A stretch of 50,704 bases of DNA from Deltaproteobacteria bacterium (GTDB lineage Bacteria; Desulfobacterota; Desulfarculia; JACQYL01), in NCBI GenBank assembly GCA_016208165.1, contig JACQYL010000027.1, forward strand, positions 1 to 50,704, written 5' to 3'. Position 1 is the first letter of the stretch, and each line of letters opens with the position of its first letter. The position numbers were made by a program, and so were the translations under genes. Below are positions 16,428-24,558 of this stretch, piece after piece. The notes beneath the pieces are model-generated. The model worked only from the letters and a program-made list of their open reading frames with translations. It was not told the origin of the DNA and did not search any database.

Positions 16428-18134
16428 ATGACAGCGAAGGTCTGGAGATATTGTTCAAAGTTCTATAGGGGTTCTCTCGGGGCCTTACTCTCGAGTATCG
16501 GCCTTTCAGTGATCCAGTCCATAATGGTGCTCCCCATCGCCTTCCTTGTTCGCCAGATATTTGATCGCATTATACCCTCAGGTGATATCGATAAGTTAGT
16601 GATTACAGGTGTGGGGGTTATGCTGCTGACGCTCGGGAGCGCTGCCGTCGACCTGATGACTCGATACACGTTTCTTCGCGTCACCAAAACGGCCATCCAA
16701 CGGTTCCGCGACGAACTTCTGAAGCGGTTTTACACGTTTTCTCAACAGTACCACAGCAATGTCGATCGTAAGAAGCTGCACGCGTGTATCGTTCAGGATA
16801 CCGAACGGCTGGACGCGATGGGCAATGCGGTCTTCGCAGAATTGCTGCCCGCGCTTACGGTCGCTCTCGTGCTGAGCGGAGTGTTGATCTATCTGAATTG
16901 GGTCCTGTTTTTGATGTTGGTCGGCGTCGGGCCATTTTTGCTTTACGCCAGCAAGGTTATGAGCAAGAAGCTCAAAAAGAGGGTTCGCGCTTTCCGTGAA
17001 TCTTTTGAAACCTTCAGCAAAGGGATCCTGTTTGTGCTCCAGATGATGGTGCTCACTCGAATTCAGACAGCCGAAGAGTTTGAGCTGGATCGCCAGAAGC
17101 AGCATTTGGAGGAGTTAAGGCTCACGAGCAGCGCCATGGTTTGGCTGCGATCCGCCTATACCATAGTCCATCAATCCATGGTGGCCTCAACCGGGATTCT
17201 CGTGCTGATCGTGGGTGGATGCGCCGTGGCTTACGGGGCTATGACCCTCGGTGAATTGCTTTCCTTTTACGTGGCGGTGAGCTTGTTCAAGGGATATCTC
17301 AGAAGCATCCTGGCCGCCGTGCCCGCCATCATCGCGGGCAACGAATCACTGGTAACGCTCTACGAGCTTCTGCATCTGGACGATTATACGCCCTACCACG
17401 GCGCCAAGAAGATCGCGTTCAAGGGAAATGTCGTTCTGGATTCGGTCCATTTCAGGTACAAGAAGGCGCCCACCCTCCAGGATGTCAACCTATCCATTAA
17501 TCCGGGAGAGATCGTGGCTCTGGCGGGCCCCAACGGGGCGGGCAAAAGCACTATTGTGAATCTGATTCTCGGGTTCTACCGTCCTGAAAAGGGGGCCGTT
17601 CTGGCGGATGGATATCCGTTGGACGAACTGGACATCGAACATTTGCGGCGCCATTTAGGCGTCGTAACGCAAAATCCATTGTTCTTTCCGGGGACGATAT
17701 ATGAAAATCTGACTTACGGGTGTCAGGACGTGGACGAGGGAGCACTCATCCAAGCGTCGAAACTGGCCACCTCGGACGGGTTTATTCAGAAACTTCCCGA
17801 GGGATACGATACGATGGTCGGGGAAAACGGATTGCTCATGTCCGGCGGTCAAAGCCAACGTATCGCCATCGCGCGCGCTCTATTGCGCCGGCCCAAGCTC
17901 CTCATCCTGGACGAACCCACCAATCATCTGGATGAATCCTCCATGCGTCAACTCCTGCACAATCTCAAAATGCTGGAAGGTCACCCTTCCATTCTGCTCA
18001 TAAGCCAAAATGAAACCGTGATACGCGAAGCTCAAAAGGTCTATGCTTTAAAAGACCAGCATGTGGTCCTTGTGAACCAGGACGGACCCGCCAAAGAGTG
18101 CTTTTCCCTCTATCAGAGTTCTTCGGAACTTTAG
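16428..18134 (+). CDS. ABC exporter, fused permease and ATPase (MsbA-like)
   Basis: A 568-residue half-transporter. The membrane domain (about 1-320) has six predicted helices, including SIMVLPIAFLVRQIF and LVLSGVLIYLNWVLFLMLVG. The ATPase has Walker A GPNGAGKST (about 366), the Q-loop (VVTQNP), signature MSGGQSQR and Walker B LLILDEPTNHLD. The usual H-loop His is replaced by Gln (LLISQNE), which may slow hydrolysis or imply a heteromeric partner. AAGGA lies just upstream. It functions as a dimer exporting a lipid, peptide or polysaccharide across the inner membrane; substrate unknown, with neighbours suggesting envelope glycans. Confidence 0.92.
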   Translation: MTAKVWRYCSKFYRGSLGALLSSIGLSVIQSIMVLPIAFLVRQIFDRIIPSGDIDKLVITGVGVMLLTLGSAAVDLMTRYTFLRVTKTAIQRFRDELLKRFYTFSQQYHSNVDRKKLHACIVQDTERLDAMGNAVFAELLPALTVALVLSGVLIYLNWVLFLMLVGVGPFLLYASKVMSKKLKKRVRAFRESFETFSKGILFVLQMMVLTRIQTAEEFELDRQKQHLEELRLTSSAMVWLRSAYTIVHQSMVASTGILVLIVGGCAVAYGAMTLGELLSFYVAVSLFKGYLRSILAAVPAIIAGNESLVTLYELLHLDDYTPYHGAKKIAFKGNVVLDSVHFRYKKAPTLQDVNLSINPGEIVALAGPNGAGKSTIVNLILGFYRPEKGAVLADGYPLDELDIEHLRRHLGVVTQNPLFFPGTIYENLTYGCQDVDEGALIQASKLATSDGFIQKLPEGYDTMVGENGLLMSGGQSQRIAIARALLRRPKLLILDEPTNHLDESSMRQLLHNLKMLEGHPSILLISQNETVIREAQKVYALKDQHVVLVNQDGPAKECFSLYQSSSEL

Positions 18135-18207
18135 CATTTGCTCGACCGAGCAGACGAGGACCTAGGTATTTGATGTCTTGATCTGTTCAGGAAGGCGTGA
18201 GGTTTAC

Positions 18208-19392
18208 GTGGAACCGGTAAACGACATGGGAAATCTGTGGCCGACAGCAACGCAGGTGTTGCTGCTTCAAGCGTCACTTATGAAAGGGGAGAATGCCGTT
18301 GAGTCATGGGAGAAATGGAAGGCGAGCACGGATCTCAGGGATGTTGATGCAGGATCCCAGCGCCTGTTTCCTTTAGTATACTCCAACTTGGTTTCGCAGG
18401 GCCTCCGCGATCCGGTGTTGAGCGAATTCAAAGAAACTTGGTTGGGAACATGGTACGAAAACAGAATGATGCTCCAGCAATTAGCCGATCTTCTCCGCCT
18501 TTTTCACGGGGCGGGGATCAGGACGCTGGTACTCAAGGGAGCGGCCCTGACGGTCCTCTATTACGAGGATTACGGCGTTCGTCCCATGTGCGACGTCGAT
18601 GTGCTGATTCCGACGGATAAGGCGGCTGTTGCCCTAAAACTCCTGAAACGGTCGGGCTGGACAGCGGAATCGAATCCGTCGGCGCCGGAACGACTGATAC
18701 CGGTTCGACACTCGCTCGGTTTCAAGGGACCCACAGGTTTGAATGTGGACGTGCATTGGCACCTGTTGCTCGAGTGTAATCAAGCCGACGCGGATCTGTA
18801 TTTTTGGCAAGATCCGAATGCAATACAAATTGACGGAGTGACCTCTTTTGCGCTAAATGCTACCTGTCAGCTTTTACATATTTGCGCGCATGGAGCTGCG
18901 TGGAGCAAGGTGCCGCCGCTTCGTTGGATAGCGGACGCCGTTACCGTGATGCGCAAGTCGCCAGTCGAAATCAAATGGAAGAGTTTAGTTCACTTGGCTC
19001 AGACACGATCCCTGGTTCTGCCGTTAAGAAAGACGTTGAAGTATTTGCGAGCCAATTTTGACGCACCCGTTCCTGTTTTTGTGATCGATCAACTGGAGGC
19101 TCTGCCCGTTTCGAGGCTGGAACGCATTGGGGCTAAGGTCAAGACACGTCCGCCGGACGACATCCATCCACTGCTCAGCTTTTGCTACAACTACCATCTG
19201 TTCTTGAGGTCGTCGAACCCCTCCGGATTTCATGACACATTCGTTGGGTTTACAAACTACCTCAAACATTTCTGGGCGCTGGATCGCCTCAGTCAGGTCC
19301 CTTTGCATGCGATTGGCAAAGGATTGAAACGAGCCTGGTCGAAAATGGTCTATCAAAGGGCTCAACGCAGGAGCCTCGACAGGCATGCATAG
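18208..19392 (+). CDS. Uncharacterised nucleotidyltransferase family protein
   Basis: About 394 residues. I prefer GTG 18208 (GTGAGG a few bases upstream) over TTG 18178; ATG 18223 is also possible. The core LVLKGAALTVLYYEDYGVRPMCDVDVLI carries the nucleotidyltransferase Asp-x-Asp pattern of the NTP_transf_5-like family, and NVDVHWHL gives a later acidic/His strand. These proteins often sit near ABC exporters and glycan or peptide-maturation genes, as here. Reaction and substrate are unknown. Confidence 0.75.
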   Translation: MEPVNDMGNLWPTATQVLLLQASLMKGENAVESWEKWKASTDLRDVDAGSQRLFPLVYSNLVSQGLRDPVLSEFKETWLGTWYENRMMLQQLADLLRLFHGAGIRTLVLKGAALTVLYYEDYGVRPMCDVDVLIPTDKAAVALKLLKRSGWTAESNPSAPERLIPVRHSLGFKGPTGLNVDVHWHLLLECNQADADLYFWQDPNAIQIDGVTSFALNATCQLLHICAHGAAWSKVPPLRWIADAVTVMRKSPVEIKWKSLVHLAQTRSLVLPLRKTLKYLRANFDAPVPVFVIDQLEALPVSRLERIGAKVKTRPPDDIHPLLSFCYNYHLFLRSSNPSGFHDTFVGFTNYLKHFWALDRLSQVPLHAIGKGLKRAWSKMVYQRAQRRSLDRHA

Positions 19393-19429
19393 CTGTTTAT
19401 TGCCGATATGACGCGTAGATGGAAGGTTT

Positions 19430-19662
19430 TCAGGCCGCGATTTTCCGGATTTCCCAAGAGATGGTTTTCTCAAGGTTGTGCGCCGTCACACCGCCCTGAA
19501 GTCGCGAATCTTTCGGATGGCTTCTTCCGCGGTGAAAGGGTGGTGTTGCTTCCGCCCGAGGATAGCGAGGATCTTGAGCAACCTGTCCCATTCGCACGCG
19601 TATCGTGTGATCCGTGTAACAAGAAAGGGGGCTTGTCCGATGGCTCGGAAGCGAGTTGACAC
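19430..19662 (-). pseudogene. Frameshifted remnant of a small unknown gene
   Basis: On the minus strand a frame from GTG 19662 reads about 58 residues, including LLKILAILGRKQHHPFTAEE and AIRKIRDFRAV, and stops at 19486-19488. Shifting frame at GGGCGG just before that stop continues as VTAHNLEKTISWEIRKIAA, ending at 19430-19432. The joined product is helical and charged with natural composition, unlike the plus-strand frames across the same stretch. One short indel explains the break. I do not recognise the family. Confidence 0.5.
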
Positions 19663-19740
19663 CGTTCGGACGGGTAGTGAAACGGGAAGGATCTATATGG
19701 ATGTGCGACTGATTGGAAGTATGGGAACCGAGTAACCGCC

Positions 19741-20913
19741 ATGACCAAACCCCGGCTCTTTTTCGTCACATTGGAGGATTTTCAGAGAACTACGGGACAG
19801 TGTAGTCGATTGTTGTCCCTGCTGCCTCACCTATCCCGACATTTTCAAGTGACGTTGGTGGGCCGGAAGGGAGCCTCAATTAATGCCTTGAAAGAGGTTA
19901 TCCACCGCCATATCGCTTTGCCCACTCCTGCGGGGATGAGACCTGCGCGGTATTTTTCCCATCCGTTCGGACCGATTCGGCTGGGATTGCTCGCATCGGC
20001 TCTGGCGCAATTGCCTTCGCAGGATTCTGTAATCTACGCCGATTCCATACTGTTGGCTCACATGGCTTCCTATTCGCCTCATCGCAGACTGGTTTGCGAG
20101 ATCAACGGCATCATTTCGGAGGAATTTCGGATGAAGATGCCGATCCGCGGGGGCGCACTGCATCCGCTCATGTGTTATTGGGAGCGCAAAGGCATCCAGA
20201 GAGCGGACCATCTGGTGGTTGTGAGCCCCGGGATAGCCACCTATTTGTCTTCGCTGACCCCCGGAGTCGAAGAAAAGATTACTATTTTGGGGAACGGCGT
20301 AGACCCGCTTTTGTTCTCCCCAGCCGGCGACGGCAACGGAATGCGTATGGACTTAGGATGGGACGAGAATCCTGTTGGAGTCTTTGTTTCCACGTTTCAG
20401 GTTTGGCATGGTGCTGAGAATCTGCTAAAGGCGACTTCCTACGTGTTGAAGAAAAAACCTGATTTTCGGCTGTTGTTGGTGGGGGATGGTCCCGAAAGGA
20501 GACGTTCGGAACGACTCGCTCAGAGTCTGGGAATCCGGGAAGCCGTACACTTTACCGGAACCGTGGTCCCCGAATCGGTTCCCAAGTGGATCGCCGTGGC
20601 GGATGTGGGCCTGTATTTCCCTGTCTTTGTGAGGAATCGAGCCGGGTTCCTGTTCGATCCCATGAAATTTTATGAATACATGGCCATGGGGAAGCCCGTG
20701 GTGTCGATTCGTGTGCCCAAACTGGGGGATGCGGTTATCTCGGCACGCGCGGGAATTTTAACCGACCCGACGCCGGAAGCGTTCGCGAAGGGCTTGTTGA
20801 ATGTATTGGACGATCCGGAGGCTTTGAAGGAAATGGGCCTTCGCGGCGCCGAGTTGGTGAGGAGGGATTTCTCGTGGTCTTCGATTGCCGATCGGATCGC
20901 GGAGGTGTGCTGA
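19741..20913 (+). CDS. Glycosyltransferase family 4
   Basis: A 390-residue GT-B enzyme. N-terminal domain: LFFVTLEDFQRTTGQCSRLL, YADSILLAHMAS. Rossmann half: LVVVSPGIATYL, ILGNGVDPLLFSP, FVSTFQVWHGAENLL, LLLVGDGPERRRSERLA, and FDPMKFYEYMAMGKPVV as the donor-phosphate segment. It belongs to capsule/LPS-type transferases. It is separate from the 9-13 kb LPS operon and near the ABC exporter and nucleotidyltransferase-like gene, so the three may act on one envelope glycan. Specificity unknown. Confidence 0.87.
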   Translation: MTKPRLFFVTLEDFQRTTGQCSRLLSLLPHLSRHFQVTLVGRKGASINALKEVIHRHIALPTPAGMRPARYFSHPFGPIRLGLLASALAQLPSQDSVIYADSILLAHMASYSPHRRLVCEINGIISEEFRMKMPIRGGALHPLMCYWERKGIQRADHLVVVSPGIATYLSSLTPGVEEKITILGNGVDPLLFSPAGDGNGMRMDLGWDENPVGVFVSTFQVWHGAENLLKATSYVLKKKPDFRLLLVGDGPERRRSERLAQSLGIREAVHFTGTVVPESVPKWIAVADVGLYFPVFVRNRAGFLFDPMKFYEYMAMGKPVVSIRVPKLGDAVISARAGILTDPTPEAFAKGLLNVLDDPEALKEMGLRGAELVRRDFSWSSIADRIAEVC

Positions 20914-21054
20914 TCTTGGCCGGAGGAAGCCGCATTGGGTTGGCGCAGGGTATGGGGCTCTCTCATGAGCGCGTTGGGGACTTCCCGGGCTGATGTAAAA
21001 AGAAGACGGATCAAGGTACAACGGACAGCGGGAATAAAACACGGAATAGAAGCG

Positions 21055-21084
21055 TTGACAGGATTGTCCTTTTTGAGGTATACT
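21055..21084 (+). promoter_or_regulatory. Sigma-70 promoter of the trp leader
   Basis: TTGACA (21055-21060) and TATACT (21079-21084) with an 18-base spacer: a consensus -35 and a one-off -10. The predicted start is 21090-21092, coinciding with the leader ATG at 21091. The only ribosome-site-like GAGG (21075-21078) is inside the spacer and would not be transcribed. Confidence 0.8.
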
Positions 21085-21090
21085 AGTATT

Positions 21091-21144
21091 ATGTTTTTTG
21101 CTGCTAATAAAATAAATGAAAACTGGTGGTGGCCCTTCTGGTGA
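21091..21144 (+). CDS. trpL: trp operon leader peptide
   Basis: Encodes MFFAANKINENWWWPFW: 17 residues with three consecutive Trp codons (21124-21132), a fourth at 21139-21141 and a stop at 21142-21144. This is the classic attenuation leader. When charged tRNA-Trp is scarce the ribosome stalls on the WWW run and masks the first stem strand, so that the antiterminator forms. The ATG lies at the predicted transcription start, so translation may be leaderless. The peptide itself needs no function. Confidence 0.92.
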   Translation: MFFAANKINENWWWPFW

Positions 21145-21211
21145 GGGCTGCTGCGCATAAATAAACAATATCGCCGCGGACGCCCTCACAGGGGTCCGCG
21201 GCTTCTTTTTT
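21126..21211 (+). promoter_or_regulatory. Tryptophan transcription attenuator with all four strands
   Basis: Strand 1:2 is an 11-pair stem, 21126-21136 with 21144-21154, overlapping the Trp codons and including G-U pairs. Antiterminator 2:3 is GTGAGGGC (21141-21148) with GCCCTCAC (21182-21189), eight perfect pairs. Terminator 3:4 is GCCGCGGAC (21173-21181) with GTCCGCGGC (21194-21202), then TTCTTTTTT. Pairing 2:3 excludes both 1:2 and 3:4. It ends 69 bases before the TrpD-like ATG. Confidence 0.92.
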
Positions 21212-21212
21212 G

Positions 21213-21253
21213 AACCGCGGGCAAAAGCAACATTCCCCGCGGTTTTCGTTTTT
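21213..21253 (+). terminator. Second terminator-like hairpin behind the trp attenuator
   Basis: AACCGCGGG (21213-21221) pairs with CCCGCGGTT (21236-21244), followed by TTCGTTTTT. It shares the palindrome CCGCGG with both arms of the attenuator terminator (four copies at 21174, 21196, 21215 and 21237), so arms can exchange partners. Confidence 0.7.
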
Positions 21254-21280
21254 AGACCTTCTGCCCGGGAGGAACATCAC

Positions 21281-22345
21281 ATGACCAATGTTATTCAGAG
21301 GCTGATTGAGGGCCGAAACTTGACGGAAGAAGAAACGTTCGAAGCGGTGACCGAGATGTTGGACGGAACAATGGGACAGGCTGCGGCTGGGGCGTTTCTT
21401 TACGCCCTTCGAACCAAGGGGGAAACGGACGACGAGTTGATTGGAGCGTTGAAGGCGTTCAGGCGGATCCTTCCGGAGGCGAAACCGGTTCCCCGTCTGC
21501 TCTCCATGGACCGACAGGAAATCCAACTGGAATCGGAGACGCGCTCTCGTGTGATGGAACATGAATCACGAACCCGCACGTTTAACGTGTCCACAGCTAC
21601 GGCTTTCGTGGTGGCCGGATCCGGAATGCGGGTGTTGAAAAGCGGTATGGCCCCAGCCTCGGACTACTGCGGCAGTGAAAACGTACTGAAGGCCTTACGG
21701 ATTAGCCTGAATGTGTCCATGAGTCAGGTGATCCGTTTCGTGGAAGACGTGGGGTTGGGTTTCCTGTACGCGGCTAACGGAAAGATGCGGCCCCTATACC
21801 GCCTGCTGGATCAATTGGGTTTCCGGACCGTATTCAACATCGTGGGACCTCTGGCCAATCCCGGAGGTGCGGAGACCTTATTTCTGGGAGTCTACGAGGC
21901 CGAACGTACTGAAAAGACCGCTTCTCTGTTACTGAAGCTGGGCGTTCAACGCGCGGGCATCGTTTACAGTGAGGATTCCCTGGACGAGATGAGCATATGC
22001 GGGGAAACACGGATTACGGAGCTGGAGAACGGACGGTTGCACACGTACACGGTAGTGCCGGAAGATTTCGGTCTCAAGAGGGCTCTCCCCACGAATGTTC
22101 AAGGCGGAGACGCCGGTGAAAACGCGCGTATCATTCGTTCGATCCTGGATGGGGTTCCCGGGGCGCCGGCGGATTTAGTGCTCCTGTCCTCGGGGTTCGC
22201 CTTGTACTTGGGAGGACGAGTCGGCGCCATCGAAGAAGGCATTGAATTGGCCCGAGAGGCGATTCGGACCGGTAGTGCGGCTAACGTCTTGGAAGCATTA
22301 ATGAAAAAAACTGGGGAAGAAGGCTTCGTTCGAAAAGCGATTTAG
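21281..22345 (+). CDS. TrpD-like protein lacking the PRPP-binding motif
   Basis: A 354-residue protein of the anthranilate phosphoribosyltransferase family: helical N-domain, TFNVSTATAFVVAGSGM, FNIVGPLANPGGAE and DSLDEMSICG align with TrpD throughout. However, the PRPP loop GTGGDG is MEHESR (92-97), KHGNR is KSGMA (120-124), and the FAPxxHPAMKHV segment is YAANGKMRPLYRLL. Loss of the glycine loop argues against normal phosphoribosyl transfer. GGGAGG precedes the ATG. It is the only trp-type gene here, yet it is controlled by a full trp attenuator. It may be a divergent TrpD2-like enzyme, a nucleic-acid or ligand-binding paralogue, or a decaying gene with an intact frame. Confidence 0.85.
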   Translation: MTNVIQRLIEGRNLTEEETFEAVTEMLDGTMGQAAAGAFLYALRTKGETDDELIGALKAFRRILPEAKPVPRLLSMDRQEIQLESETRSRVMEHESRTRTFNVSTATAFVVAGSGMRVLKSGMAPASDYCGSENVLKALRISLNVSMSQVIRFVEDVGLGFLYAANGKMRPLYRLLDQLGFRTVFNIVGPLANPGGAETLFLGVYEAERTEKTASLLLKLGVQRAGIVYSEDSLDEMSICGETRITELENGRLHTYTVVPEDFGLKRALPTNVQGGDAGENARIIRSILDGVPGAPADLVLLSSGFALYLGGRVGAIEEGIELAREAIRTGSAANVLEALMKKTGEEGFVRKAI

Positions 22346-22360
22346 GCTGAAACCGGTGAA

Positions 22361-22522
22361 TCAAAGCTCGCGCCTGCGCAATGTATCACACAGTTGGCTC
22401 AGAACGTTAGCAAGAATGTAAACCGAGCAGCGCTTTTCGAAGTCATTCCACCAGGCGCATTGCTCTTCCTTGCATCCTTCGAATTCCTCCGGTCTGGAAA
22501 TAACGGGGCACACTTTAATCAT
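22361..22522 (-). CDS. Small cysteine-rich protein
   Basis: A 53-residue protein starting MIKVCPVISRPEEFEGC. Cysteines at 5, 17, 22, 32 and 45, with two tryptophans after the third (EEQCAWWNDFEKRC), suggest a small zinc- or iron-sulfur-binding fold. AAGGA lies 8 bases before the ATG. It converges on the TrpD-like gene with 15 bases between stops. I recall similar short CAWW proteins in deltaproteobacteria but know no function. Confidence 0.7.
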   Translation of the reverse strand: MIKVCPVISRPEEFEGCKEEQCAWWNDFEKRCSVYILANVLSQLCDTLRRREL

Positions 22523-22628
22523 TGGTACGGTCCTTCTTGCGGTTCAACGTTGTAACGGCATCCTTTGCACTAAAGGCGGCATCGAGACCGGTCATCTCGC
22601 CCTCCCCTCCCCTCTCTTCGACTTCATT

Positions 22629-22979
22629 TCACAAGGAAGGGCGGGCGTTCGCACGATACTTGTCGTTGCGGTGATCTCCTACTTCCCGTCGTTCTTTCGA
22701 GGCCTGAACATGAGCCCAAGCGGATACCCGGCGTCCAACCCATGAAGACGTCCGCCGATTGTATTGGAACGATCCTCCACTTGGATCGTACACTCGCCAC
22801 AAATAATAGGGAATGTACCCGAATTCTTGTTCAAACACAACCTGTTTGACCAAGCATCGCGGTTGTTCAGCCCCGGTCAACCTGAAACGATGCCCATTGG
22901 TCGACTTTAGGTCGATGCGTTTCCGGAATCCGAGATCCTGCCCGATTCCGGTCTGTAACGACGACTGCGAGGCCTGCAC
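22629..22979 (-). CDS. Doubtful hypothetical frame, possible decayed gene
   Basis: A GTG-initiated frame of about 116 residues with some natural-looking sequence in the middle (VVFEQEFGYIPYYLWRVYDP). No ribosome site fits the GTG. The same frame continues upstream across a TAA into a further open stretch (about 25 residues ending EPEQKAC), as expected of a gene interrupted by a stop. The rest of 22523-23753 has no convincing gene apart from the small frame at 23221-23361. Confidence 0.3.
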   Translation of the reverse strand: MQASQSSLQTGIGQDLGFRKRIDLKSTNGHRFRLTGAEQPRCLVKQVVFEQEFGYIPYYLWRVYDPSGGSFQYNRRTSSWVGRRVSAWAHVQASKERREVGDHRNDKYRANARPSL

Positions 22980-23220
22980 TTGAACCGATCTGAAAGCCTT
23001 CCGCTTTTAGCAAGCTTTCTGCTCCGGCTCAAGAACGATTTCGTTTCCTTCCGGCCCTGCTTGCGCAGTCGGCCTATTCGCTTCCATTCACCGTACTTTC
23101 CAAACCGGCCGCCCATGAATAACCATACCCTCTTCTTGCGAGCATATCGGCTTCGCTGTTGTGGGATCGCCTGCTCGGATACCCTTATTCAGCCTACTAA
23201 TTAATACCTTCCGGCGCGAG

Positions 23221-23361
23221 TCAATTCAATTGGATCCTGTCGAAAAAAGTCGCTTCCAAGTGCAGGGAATCAAGGGCCTTCGATTCCGTCTCCGGAAATG
23301 CGCATTCACGAGTCAACGGAAGGCTCCGTTTAACTCCTTTCTGACCCCATTTTTTCTTCAT
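23221..23361 (-). CDS. Possible 46-residue protein
   Basis: An ATG with TAAGGAG about 6 bases upstream opens a frame of 46 residues beginning MKKKWGQKGVKRSLPLTREC and ending FDRIQLN. There is no recognisable domain. The ribosome site is the main argument for it, in an otherwise empty 1.2-kb stretch. It could be the 5' end of a decayed gene. Confidence 0.3.
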   Translation of the reverse strand: MKKKWGQKGVKRSLPLTRECAFPETESKALDSLHLEATFFDRIQLN

Positions 23362-23753
23362 GGTGTCTCCTTATTGCTTTCATAAGCTGATAAACCGGAA
23401 CGGTTCATTGTTTTTTGACAAAAACAGATGCAGGGGAAAAACAGGATCGAGAAGTCCGCACCCGACGGAGCAGCTTCCGGAACTCAATTCCAACGGCGGC
23501 GGGCATGATATCGGTCCGGTAACCGGATCGTCGTCCGGCGGCTACCCTGGGTTAAGGGGAGCTTGAGTCGAAAAAGCAACCCGGAGGCTTGTCGTGAGGC
23601 CGAGGCGTCATAAAGTCGCAGGTCAAGAGTCCATCGGATACCGTCGATGAGCCTGTGCCGTGCGCAGATTCCTGTGTTTGAGGACAACCCCTATGAAAAA
23701 GCTCCTGAAATGTGGTATAAAAAAAGAAATCTTATCAAGAAAGGGGAACAGCC

Positions 23754-24524
23754 ATGAGGAAGACGATTGTGTCATCGGTGTGTTTGTTTCTTCTGCTCTC
23801 CGTGCTGTACTGGCAACCCTCTACCTGCACTGCCTTCGAGATTGGCGCCAGGGGAAACTTCTGGATAGCGGATATAACCGGCAACCTTCAAGGCAACAAC
23901 GGCGCCTCAGGCACGGTTCTCGACTTCTCGGACGATTTGGATATGGGGTTCCACGGAGTTCCGTTCGGAGAGGCTTTTGCCGGCCTGGGCCGCCATCGTT
24001 TCACACTGGGCGTCACCTACTATGACCAGGAGGGGTCCAAAGACGCCGGGAAGGATGTGGTCTTTGGCAAAACAACGTTTCCCGCCGGCACGGAATTGAG
24101 CACCAACTTCCAGTGGGCCATGTTGGAAATGGAATACGCTTTCACTTTGCTCGACCTGGAAAACGTTCTGGCGGGCTTTTCCGTGGACGCGTTCCTGGCC
24201 GGGCGTTACCAAACGGGCCAGATCAGCATAGAAGGCGGCGGGCAAAGGGCTACTCGCGCCATCTCCTGGTTCCGGCCGATGGGCGGCGTCGGCTTGCATC
24301 TGGGATTTCTCGCGGATATTCTTGAGTTTCGAATGAAAGCCGGCGGCATCTTGTTGTCTGAAGAGCATATGATCGATGCGCTCGGTGAGCTTTCACTGAC
24401 GCCGTTTCCATTCATGGACATTGCTGTGGGTTACCGCTACCTCAGTATTAAAGTGGATTCGAACGGTCTGGAACAAGACTACGATCTCATGGGGCCCTAT
24501 GCGGGCTTGACTTTGAGTTTCTGA
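23754..24524 (+). CDS. Outer-membrane beta-barrel protein
   Basis: A 256-residue protein with a signal peptide (KTIVSSVCLFLLLSVLYW, cleavage near residue 28). Alternating amphipathic strands follow (for example RHRFTLGVTYYDQEG, FQWAMLEMEYAF, FMDIAVGYRYLSIKV), and it ends in LTLSF, the C-terminal Phe typical of outer-membrane barrels. AAAGGGG lies upstream. Length fits an eight-strand barrel. The secreted subtilase starts 34 bases downstream, so they are probably co-transcribed. Function unknown. Confidence 0.82.
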   Translation: MRKTIVSSVCLFLLLSVLYWQPSTCTAFEIGARGNFWIADITGNLQGNNGASGTVLDFSDDLDMGFHGVPFGEAFAGLGRHRFTLGVTYYDQEGSKDAGKDVVFGKTTFPAGTELSTNFQWAMLEMEYAFTLLDLENVLAGFSVDAFLAGRYQTGQISIEGGGQRATRAISWFRPMGGVGLHLGFLADILEFRMKAGGILLSEEHMIDALGELSLTPFPFMDIAVGYRYLSIKVDSNGLEQDYDLMGPYAGLTLSF

Positions 24525-24558
24525 GTCCCATTTGGCGTTTCAGGAAAGGTGTTTGATC

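Noticed and set aside
19408-19735. Rightward frames of 83 and 85 residues before the GT4 gene
   Set aside because: They are antisense to the frameshifted minus-strand remnant, whose sequence looks far more protein-like.
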